Shown: piece after piece, positions 7,038 through 12,690 of the stretch
How positions within the stretch are numbered: position 1 is the stretch's first letter
Layout: the number at the start of each line of letters is the position of its first letter
Assembly: GCA_036272915.1 (NCBI GenBank)
Contig: DATAXV010000181.1
Location: forward strand, 1 to 15,208
Reading direction: 5' to 3'
Source of the DNA: DATAXV01 sp036272915
GTDB lineage: Bacteria > Chloroflexota > Dormibacteria > Dormibacterales > Dormibacteraceae
DNA length: 15,208 nt
Program-made: the position numbers and the translations under genes
Notes under the pieces: generated by a model
Databases searched by the model: none
The model's input: only the letters and a program-made list of their open reading frames with translations
Told to the model about the DNA's origin: nothing

Positions 7038-8056
7038 CCGTACCGGATCCTGGGGTCGAGGACCGCGTAGAGAAGATCCGCGACCAGGTTGCCGAGCACG
7101 ACCATGGTGGCGACGAAGGTGGTCAGCGCCATGACCACGGTGAAGTCGTGATCGGTCGCCGCCTGGTAGGCCTCGAGGCCCAGGCCCGGCCAGCTGAAGA
7201 CGATCTCGATGATCGCGCTGCCGGCGAAGAGGTTGGGAAGCTCGAGCCCGATCAGCGTGACCAGGGGGATGATCGCGTTCCTCAGCCCGTGGACGTAGAT
7301 GGCACGGAGCATGCTCATCCCCTTCGACTGCGCGGTGCGCATGTAGTCCTGGCTGAGGACGTCGAGCATGGACGACCGCATGTACCGGGACCAAACGGCC
7401 AGGTAGCCGAAGGCGAGGACGCAGGCGGGAAGGATCAGGTGGACGACGCGGTCACCGATCCCACCCCCTCCGAAGCTGCTGACGGCGCCGCCGGTGGGCA
7501 GAGAGGGCAGGCCCCACTGGCTGAACCCGACGGCGAAGAGGAGGATCAGGACCAGCCCCAGCCAGAAGCTGGGCACGGCCACGCCGGCCACGGAGAGGGC
7601 GGTCAGGATGTTGTCGATCGGTCCCCCGTGGTTGCGGGCGGCGATGATCCCGAAGGGGATCGCGATGAGGATGCCGATCACCATCGCCGTCGCCGTCAGC
7701 TCGATCGTGTTCCCGAGGTGGGTGGCGATGATCGACATCACCGGCAGGCCGTTCACCGCCGAGTTGCCGAAGTTGCCCTCGAGCAGGCCGGTCGTGTAGC
7801 GGCCGTGAAAGAGGCCAAGCCGCCCGAACGGCCAGAGCAGCCCCGCCCAGTTGGTGTACTGCTGCCAGAAGGGCTCGTTGAGGCCCATGTTGTCCCGGAT
7901 CCGGGCGATGTCGGCGGCGGTGATGTTGGGGTTCAGCGCCAGTCCGGGCACGACGTCGCCGGCGGTCACCGACAGCAGGGCATAGCTAAGGAGGGATACG
8001 CCGAAGAGGACGGGGATGGCGATCAGACAGCGGCGGACGACATACGTGCCAAACAT
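7034..8056 (-). CDS. ABC transporter permease, DppB/OppB-like
   Basis: This is an inner-membrane permease of 340 aa and the first gene of the minus-strand transporter block. It opens with the family signature VVRRCLIAIPVLFGVSLLSY (helix 1, about 9-30). A periplasmic loop contains IRDNMGLNEPFWQQY, followed by helices at about 115-140 and 155-180 and more to the C-terminus. The EAA loop is at about 237-262 (QDYMRTAQSKGMSMLRAIYV). The C-terminus ends YAVLDPRIRYG, as DppB proteins do. The start at 8056 has only a weak Shine-Dalgarno. No ABC ATPase gene (DppD/DppF) lies on either side, so the complex must use ATPases from another locus. Substrate is likely short peptides, by family. Confidence 0.95.
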   Translation of the reverse strand: MFGTYVVRRCLIAIPVLFGVSLLSYALLSVTAGDVVPGLALNPNITAADIARIRDNMGLNEPFWQQYTNWAGLLWPFGRLGLFHGRYTTGLLEGNFGNSAVNGLPVMSIIATHLGNTIELTATAMVIGILIAIPFGIIAARNHGGPIDNILTALSVAGVAVPSFWLGLVLILLFAVGFSQWGLPSLPTGGAVSSFGGGGIGDRVVHLILPACVLAFGYLAVWSRYMRSSMLDVLSQDYMRTAQSKGMSMLRAIYVHGLRNAIIPLVTLIGLELPNLFAGSAIIEIVFSWPGLGLEAYQAATDHDFTVVMALTTFVATMVVLGNLVADLLYAVLDPRIRYG

Positions 8057-8146
8057 CTGTGGCTAGGCCGCCCGGCCCCGATCCTGCTGGCCATCCGGCC
8101 CACCCTCCCCGCCTGCCGATGGTGTCAGCAGCGGAGTCTCCACGAT

Positions 8147-8187
8147 CGATTCGGGAGCATAGCATTCCCGCGATGCGGAACGAATCG
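8147..8187 (-). promoter_or_regulatory. putative promoter with flanking inverted repeat for the transporter block
   Basis: On the minus strand, TTCGTT (8184-8179) and TATGCT (8161-8156) are separated by 17 bases, a usual sigma-70 spacing, and would give a leader of about 90 bases. The pair is bracketed by CGATTCG (8147-8153) and CGAATCG (8181-8187), perfect 7-bp complements 27 bp apart. The patch is clearly richer in A/T than its surroundings. The -35 match is poor. Confidence 0.4.
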
Positions 8188-8224
8188 TTTAACTGAGGAT
8201 GCCCGCCCCGGGCGCCAGGGACGC

Positions 8225-8248
8225 CCGTCCCGGCCGGGGTCGGGACGG
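8225..8248. terminator. 8-bp hairpin downstream of the kinase pseudogene
   Basis: CCGTCCCG (8225-8232) pairs with CGGGACGG (8241-8248) across an 8-nt loop. It lies about 80 bases past the end of the kinase frame (8325, minus) and upstream of the transporter promoter candidate. It probably separates the two units. A smaller hairpin, CCGGT/ACCGG (8278-8292), is closer to the stop. Confidence 0.4.
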
Positions 8249-8324
8249 CCGTGACCGATGGGCCGCCCCGGCGGGCACCGGTCCGTTACCGGCGGAGGCC
8301 GCTTCGGATGCGGGCTGGAGCCGG

Positions 8325-8972
8325 TCAGATCACGCTGAGCGAGGCGAGCAGCCGGCCGGCCTGAGCCCGCAGCGGCACGCTGGACGGCGAGTTGTGCATC
8401 ACCGTGTGCGGCATGGCCGGCGTGTATCCGAGGTCGACCCCCTCGAGGTACCGGTCCCAGTTGGCCAGCTTGCTCGAATCGCGAGCGGCGCCACGATGGG
8501 CCAGGCGGGTGCGCATGCTCTCCGCGTCGCAGTGGACCCATACGGCGTGGATGACCGCCCCCAGGCCCCCGAACCCGGCGGCGGCGGTCCGGCACCAGGC
8601 CGGGTCGCCCAGCTTACGGATGAACGGCGCCACCATGATCGCGGAGTTGCCGCACTCGACGTTCTCGCGGGTGCACTCGAGCAGGGCCTCGTACTCGGCG
8701 GGCCGGATCGCCGACAGGTAGGTATCTCCCTCCCGGTCGTGCTGGGATTCTCCCAACTGCCGCAGGGCGGCCTCGACGACGGGCCTGGTCGTGGAGTCCT
8801 AGTCCAGCATCGGCCAGCCCGTCGTCCGCGCCAGGATGCGGCCCGTCTCGCGCTTGCCCGAGCCCGCGTACCCGCCGACGACCAGAACGACCGGCGCCTC
8901 CCGCCCGCCCGGTGGCCGCCGCCCCCGAACCGTCGATCGCGTGGCGCTCGTTGATCTCCCCTCCCTCTGCAC
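8325..8972 (-). pseudogene. P-loop small-molecule kinase (AAA/gluconokinase-like) with in-frame amber stop
   Basis: From a GTG at 8972, five bases after GAGGAG, the frame encodes 215 residues interrupted only by TAG at codon 58 (8801-8799). Before the stop is the P-loop, VVLVVGGYAGSGKRETG (Lys40). After it the same frame continues with TTRPVVEAALRQLGESQHD, then YEALLECTRENVECGNSAIM, VWVHCD, a lid-like RGAARDSSKLANWDRYL and a terminal helix. From memory of this actinobacterial ATP-binding family, the interrupted site normally reads LDKD, so an AAG-to-TAG change is the simplest explanation. The residue after the Walker A lysine is also Arg41 instead of Thr/Ser. Two lesions argue for decay, though the rest of the frame is intact. 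A downstream TTG start at 8756 would lack the P-loop. Amber readthrough or a sequencing error are the alternatives. Confidence 0.8.
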
Positions 8973-9001
8973 GTCGTCTCCTCAGCCTGTCTGTCGTGGG
9001 G

Positions 9002-9080
9002 TGGAGCCGGGGAGAATCGAACTCCCGACCGGCGGGGTCCGCATGCGGTCCTCTCCAGCCGGCCGAACCGATCCGGCCCC
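9002..9080 (-). tRNA. degenerate tRNA(Ala)-like element, no recognisable anticodon arm
   Basis: Read on the minus strand, 79 bases begin GGGGCCG (9080-9074) and end CGGCTCC plus discriminator A (9009-9002). Together they form a perfect 7-bp acceptor stem with a G3:U70 wobble, the alanine identity pair. The T-arm is perfect: stem GGGAG/CTCCC (9026-9022, 9014-9010) around the loop TTCGATT. The middle does not fold as D and anticodon arms. The only strong element there is the palindrome CCGCATGCGG (9048-9039), which looks like a 5-bp anticodon stem lacking its 7-nt loop. No U33-anticodon-purine loop with a pairing stem could be found. No CCA is encoded. It could be a dead tRNA, an insertion-site scar or a minihelix-type RNA. 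Confidence 0.35.
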
Positions 9081-9151
9081 ATGCCTGCGAAGACCTCACA
9101 ACGCGCGGCGGAGCCGAACCGGTCCCCGGCCAGAGGCGCTGCGGAGCCGGC

Positions 9152-9556
9152 TCAGGCGATGTCGCGGCGGTTGGGCTTGAGCAGGTGGGGGTCGACGTCC
9201 ATGTTCTCGAGTCCGAAGCTGATGATGCGACGGGGGTGGACGCGGATGATCGGGGCGTCGCGGCCGTCTCCCGGCTGGAGCGCCTCGGCCGTCCCCCGGA
9301 TCTCGAGGCAGCGGACGCGCCAGGGAGACGTGGAGGCGATGTCGTCGACGACGAAGGCGACCCGCTCGTTGGTGGACAGGTTCTTGAACTTCCGGCTCGC
9401 GGCCATGTTGTAGCCGCCGATGTCGATCGTCCCCGTCTCCTGGTTGTAGCGGAACCCGACCGGGCTGTTCTGCAGGGTCCCGTCGGGCTGGGCGGTGGCC
9501 AGCCTGCCCAGCGGCTGGCTGGCCAGGTAGTCGATCTCGAGCTGGGTGAAGGGCAT
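9152..9556 (-). CDS. PPOX class F420/flavin-dependent oxidoreductase family protein
   Basis: This is a split-barrel flavin/F420-binding protein of 134 aa, the normal length for the pyridoxamine-phosphate-oxidase-like family. The sequence LASQPLGRLATAQPDGTLQ begins the barrel. SPVGFRYNQETGTIDIGG and ASRKFKNLSTNERVAFVVDD are the family's cofactor-site segments, and IIRVHPRRIISFGLE closes the fold. The wording fits the MSMEG_5819/OxyR-type subgroup of PPOX proteins, known mainly from actinobacteria, where F420 is the usual cofactor. The exact substrate is unknown. The start is well supported by AAGGAGAT eight bases before the ATG. It is probably a single-gene unit: the next gene upstream ends 123 bases away behind its own hairpin. 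A GAGCCGGCTC palindrome (9144-9153) overlaps its stop. Confidence 0.92.
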   Translation of the reverse strand: MPFTQLEIDYLASQPLGRLATAQPDGTLQNSPVGFRYNQETGTIDIGGYNMAASRKFKNLSTNERVAFVVDDIASTSPWRVRCLEIRGTAEALQPGDGRDAPIIRVHPRRIISFGLENMDVDPHLLKPNRRDIA

Positions 9557-9648
9557 GGTGGGTGATCTCCTTGGCGGTGCGCCGCATGCGGGGGCCGGAC
9601 TCCCGGCCCGGCCCTCGCGACGACCCTACGCCTCGGCCCCGGGGCCGG

Positions 9649-9670
9649 GCATCGGCCTTTCGACCGATGC
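9649..9670. terminator. 7-bp hairpin after the PLP-enzyme gene
   Basis: GCATCGG (9649-9655) and CCGATGC (9664-9670) pair perfectly over an 8-nt loop, nine bases past the end of the PLP-enzyme gene on the minus strand. A second strong palindrome, CGGCCCCGGGGCCG (9634-9647), follows directly. Together they probably terminate transcription before the PPOX gene. Confidence 0.5.
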
Positions 9671-9679
9671 TCCGGCGAG

Positions 9680-10918
9680 TCAGAAGAGGGTCTCGGCCAC
9701 CTCGTTGACCCGGTACTCGTCGTCGACGATGGGTATCACCCGCCACTTGTCGAAGATCGTGCAGGGGTGGGAGATGCCGCATCCGATCAGGTCGCCGACC
9801 TGGAGCGGGTCGTCCTCGGGGATGTGGACGAAGGCGTGCTGGTCGTTGAGCTGGAACACCTCGATCCCGGCCGGCGCCGGCCGCTCGCTGTCGCCGCTCC
9901 GCACCCGCAGGGGCGTGGGCAGGCCCGAGTCGTAGGAGGAGTCGCGCTTGCCGAAGCCGACGATGGCGAGGCCCGGCTCCGGGCGGGAGTGGACGGCTCC
10001 CCAGAGCTCCAGCGCCGGCTGGAGGGCCGGGTAGGCGGAGAGCCGGCCGCCGAACGGCCCTCCTCTCATGTAGGAGCCGTGGTCGTGGGTGAGGTAGCAG
10101 CCGCTGCGGAGCACGACACGGACCGGACGGTGGAGCGACCAGCCGGCGGCGAGGACGGCGACGACGCGGTCGAAGTAGGTGCTGCCGCCGGCGGTGACCA
10201 GGATCTCGGGGGCTCCGGCGAAGGCGCCGGCCGCGGCGAGCGACTCGGTCAGCCCCCGCAGGTGCCGGAGGAGGTCGTCGACCTCCTTGATGGTCTCGTC
10301 GTCGGTGCCGTGGATCACTCCCTCGAAGCACTCGACCCCGGCCAGCCGCAGGCGGGAGGCGCGAGCCACGGCAGACGCCACCTCCATCGCCTGCTCCAGC
10401 GTGCGGCAACCGGTCCGGCCGCCCTTCACTCCGAGTTCGATCAGGACCGGGATCTGGACGGCCGGGCTGGTCCCCTCCAGCGCCTCCTGCATCAGCTCGA
10501 CGATCCGGACCGAGTCGACCAGGCAGAAGATCTCCGCCTCCGGGTTGGCGGCCATCTCCAGCGCCATCCAGCGCAGGCCGAGGCGGTCGGGGACCTGGTT
10601 GGCGATGATCACCCGGTCGGCGCCGGCGCTGCGCATGACCCGCGCCTGGACCGGGTTGGCCGCGGTCATCCCCCAGGCGCCGGCGTCGAGCTGGCGATGG
10701 ATCAGCTGCGGCGACATCGTCGTCTTGCCGTGCGGCGCGAGGGACACCCCGCTGTCCTCGCAGAAGCGTCGCATCACCTCGATGTTGTGGTTGAGTGCCC
10801 CCTCTCTGATGACGAGGATGGGCAGGAGTAGATCGCCGGTCAGGGCATGCCATCCACGGCTACGGATCTTGTCGAGCTGCAGATCCTCGACCGGGGGCAG
10901 CGCTTTGTGGAGGAGCAT
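9680..10918 (-). CDS. PLP-dependent D-threonine aldolase/D-serine dehydratase-like protein
   Basis: This is a fold-type III (alanine-racemase-like barrel) PLP enzyme of 412 aa. The N-terminal barrel begins after a short leader and carries the PLP lysine in LAPHGKTTMSP (K65). The barrel ends near GFGKRDSSYDSGLPTPL (about residue 335). The C-terminal domain contains GISHPCTIFDKW (H384, C386), the metal-binding pair typical of DSD1-type D-serine dehydratases. Related proteins cleave or deaminate D-threonine, D-serine or other 3-hydroxy D-amino acids; the true substrate cannot be read from sequence. A GAGGG precedes the ATG at 10918 closely. It is monocistronic on the minus strand, divergent from the PH-like/J-domain pair. 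It could recycle D-amino acids from cell wall or peptides, which would suit the nearby peptide importer (inference). Confidence 0.9.
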   Translation of the reverse strand: MLLHKALPPVEDLQLDKIRSRGWHALTGDLLLPILVIREGALNHNIEVMRRFCEDSGVSLAPHGKTTMSPQLIHRQLDAGAWGMTAANPVQARVMRSAGADRVIIANQVPDRLGLRWMALEMAANPEAEIFCLVDSVRIVELMQEALEGTSPAVQIPVLIELGVKGGRTGCRTLEQAMEVASAVARASRLRLAGVECFEGVIHGTDDETIKEVDDLLRHLRGLTESLAAAGAFAGAPEILVTAGGSTYFDRVVAVLAAGWSLHRPVRVVLRSGCYLTHDHGSYMRGGPFGGRLSAYPALQPALELWGAVHSRPEPGLAIVGFGKRDSSYDSGLPTPLRVRSGDSERPAPAGIEVFQLNDQHAFVHIPEDDPLQVGDLIGCGISHPCTIFDKWRVIPIVDDEYRVNEVAETLF

Positions 10919-11231
10919 CGTCCCTCAACGCTAACGCCGATGACCCCGGTCGGAATGGACCTGGGCCGAAAATGACGCGCGAGCCGGGCACTGGGGCCGG
11001 CGAGCTCGGCTGGCGCGACCCCCGCTGCTCCGAACCGATCGCTGGTGTGCAAAGCTTTGAGGGCAGTGAGGCAACCGCTCCCGAGGCGGCTCTGGGGAGC
11101 TCGCCGCGCGTTGCCCATCGCAGGCTCCTGTGACATGCGGACGAGGCTTCCGGTTCACCGCGCCGGGCGGGCCCGTGCGCATGGATGAGGGACGGGGGGC
11201 CCCCGGGCTCACCCTTATGGAGGAGCGTCGC
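10919..11231. other. divergent intergenic region, 313 bases
   Basis: This region lies between the minus-strand PLP enzyme and the plus-strand PH-like gene. It is somewhat less GC-rich, with the 10-bp palindrome CAAAGCTTTG at 11050-11059. No convincing -10/-35 pair, RNA or conserved small gene could be identified. An in-frame ATG at 11130 would extend the plus-strand gene into this region, but that extension is low complexity. Confidence 0.4.
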
Positions 11232-11774
11232 GTGCGGGTGGCGCGGTTGGCGAGGGCGATGCGGGGCAGAGATCCGGCTCCGCCGCTGACGCAGGCACCG
11301 TTCCATCTCTACGCGGAGGAGAGGCTCTACGCGACCAGGCCGACACAGCGCCTGGAGCGCTTTGGGGGCGCGCCCGTCCCCGACTGCTATCAGGACTTCG
11401 GCCCGGCGCTCTTCCCGGATGTCGGCGAGGGCGGCGTGATGACCTACCAGCCGCCGGCGCTGGAGGCGGTCCCGGCCCACACCTCGCCCGCGTGGCGCGG
11501 CCAGGGCGGCGGCCTCCTCCACCTCACCAACTGGCGGATCGCCTTCCAGGGCGAGGCCGGCGACTGGCTCGATTTCCCGTTCGAGGCGATCTCCTGGTCG
11601 GGGTGCTTCATGGACGGCATCGGCCTCTTCGCCGCCAACTGGTCGCCGATGTACTTCCGGACGGCGTATCCCGAGTGGCTCTACGCTTACTTTCGGTTCC
11701 TTGCCCATCGTGTCCTGCCCCAGGTTCGGGTCACGCCCGAGCTGGAGCAGAAGGCGCGGGCCAGGGGCTACTGA
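11232..11774 (+). CDS. uncharacterised protein with possible PH/GRAM-like domain
   Basis: This is not a recognised family. The GTG start at 11232 is preferred because GGAGGAG (11219-11225) lies six bases upstream; in-frame ATGs at 11130, 11181 and 11217 have no such site and would only add Gly/Arg-rich sequence. The resulting protein has 180 aa and no signal or membrane helix. Its central part, GGGLLHLTNWRIAFQG (92-107) followed by DWLDFPFEAISW (111-122), resembles the strand pattern of bacterial PH/GRAM-like domains, where LTNxRI/LVF is a frequent motif. This is a weak, shape-based guess. The C-terminus is aromatic (YPEWLYAYFRF), then charged. The stop lies two bases before the J-domain gene, so the two are almost certainly co-transcribed and may act together at the membrane. 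Confidence 0.7.
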   Translation: MRVARLARAMRGRDPAPPLTQAPFHLYAEERLYATRPTQRLERFGGAPVPDCYQDFGPALFPDVGEGGVMTYQPPALEAVPAHTSPAWRGQGGGLLHLTNWRIAFQGEAGDWLDFPFEAISWSGCFMDGIGLFAANWSPMYFRTAYPEWLYAYFRFLAHRVLPQVRVTPELEQKARARGY

Positions 11775-11776
11775 CC

Positions 11777-12679
11777 ATGGCCGACTACACCGAGGACTAC
11801 TACCGGATCCTGGGGGTGACCCCGAACGCGGAGGGAGAGCAGATCAGGGACGCCTGGCGGCGCCTGATCAGCTACTGGCATCCCGATCGCACGAACCACC
11901 CGGCTGCGGAGGAGCGGGCGAAGGAGCTGAACCGCGCCTATCAGGTGCTGTCCAACCCGGCCAGCCGGGCCGACTACGACAACTGGTATCGGGCCCAGCA
12001 GACGATCCCGACGCCGGGGGTGGGCAACGGCGCCGCCGAGCACCGCTCGGCCTACGAGGCCTGGGAGGCGACCGCCGCCACGGTCCGGGAGCAGGAGGGG
12101 TCGATGCCGCGGGGCTGGCGGCCGCCGCCTCCCGGCTACAACCACGTGCCCGACGTCGACCCGCTGACCGGCATGCCCCAGGCGAGCCACGGCTCCCACC
12201 TGGCGATCAGCTACTGCCTCTGGCTGGGCGGGTTCCTGGCCTGGCTGGCGGTGCTGGCGGCGAGCTTCCGCGTGGCCGCCGCCCTCGCCGCCGACGGGGG
12301 CATGATCCTGGCCCTGGTCATCGACGTGCTCGGGCTCTGGATCTGGCTCTTCGCCATCGCCGCCATCGTCCGCCTGGCCCGGCACCGGCGCCGCGGCCGG
12401 GGAGCCGTCGGCGGCGGCTGGACGCGGTTCTGGGTGGCCGAGCTCCTCGGCGCCCTGGGCGCGACCTCGGTGACGCTGCTCATCACCTCGGTCGGGATCC
12501 TGATGGTGGCGGCGGCCACCCGCGGCGGCATCCACCTGTTCCAGAACCGCGGCTGGGTCGGGGTGGCGCTGCCGGTGCTGGCGATATCCGGCGCCCTGGG
12601 CGCGGCCATCTTCCGTGCCGTCTGGCAGCGGTGGGAGCAGGTCCGGATTCGGGACCCCTTCTCCTCGATCGTCCGCTGA
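11777..12679 (+). CDS. membrane-anchored J-domain (DnaJ-like) protein
   Basis: This 300-aa protein has an N-terminal J domain (about 6-70): DYYRILGVTPNA, then the HPD motif in SYWHPDRTN (35-37), then ELNRAYQVLSNPASRADYD. The HPD triad is what stimulates Hsp70 ATPase activity in this family. A Pro-rich linker (GWRPPPPGYNHVPDVDP, about 113-129) follows. About four hydrophobic helices then span roughly 142-167, 176-199, 218-247 and 260-282, with basic loops (RHRRRGRGA). It lacks the Gly/Phe and zinc-finger regions of true DnaJ. It is therefore a type III J-protein that would recruit DnaK to the membrane; the client is unknown. It starts two bases after the PH-like gene, behind a weak AGGGG. Confidence 0.9.
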   Translation: MADYTEDYYRILGVTPNAEGEQIRDAWRRLISYWHPDRTNHPAAEERAKELNRAYQVLSNPASRADYDNWYRAQQTIPTPGVGNGAAEHRSAYEAWEATAATVREQEGSMPRGWRPPPPGYNHVPDVDPLTGMPQASHGSHLAISYCLWLGGFLAWLAVLAASFRVAAALAADGGMILALVIDVLGLWIWLFAIAAIVRLARHRRRGRGAVGGGWTRFWVAELLGALGATSVTLLITSVGILMVAAATRGGIHLFQNRGWVGVALPVLAISGALGAAIFRAVWQRWEQVRIRDPFSSIVR

Positions 12680-12690
12680 GGCGGCCTCAG
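12676..12690. terminator. palindrome covering both stop codons of convergent genes
   Basis: CTGAGGC (12676-12682) and GCCTCAG (12684-12690) are complementary about a single central base. The palindrome contains the TGA of the J-domain gene and the TGA of the convergent hydrolase-like gene. As RNA it could form a 5-bp stem with a 5-nt loop. It is a weak terminator candidate, but the only structure in the 7-base gap. Confidence 0.35.

Noticed and set aside
7038..7394. N-terminal extension of the DppC-like frame
   Set aside because: It only repeats the DppB coding region out of frame; the ATGA overlap at 7034-7037 gives a natural start.
6998..8254. 418-residue plus-strand frame antisense to the DppB-like permease
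   Set aside because: Charged, Asp/Gly/His/Arg-rich shadow of a genuine membrane protein on the other strand.
9039..9048. Suppressor (CTA) or ordinary anticodon in the tRNA-like element
   Set aside because: No CTA occurs in the element. Candidate loops (GGA, GCG, TGC, GCA) all fail for lack of a pairing 5-bp stem or of U33.
9096..10853. 585-residue minus-strand frame overlapping the PPOX and PLP-enzyme genes
   Set aside because: It is a Pro/Arg/Gly-rich frame-shifted reading of two well-supported genes that have their own ribosome sites.
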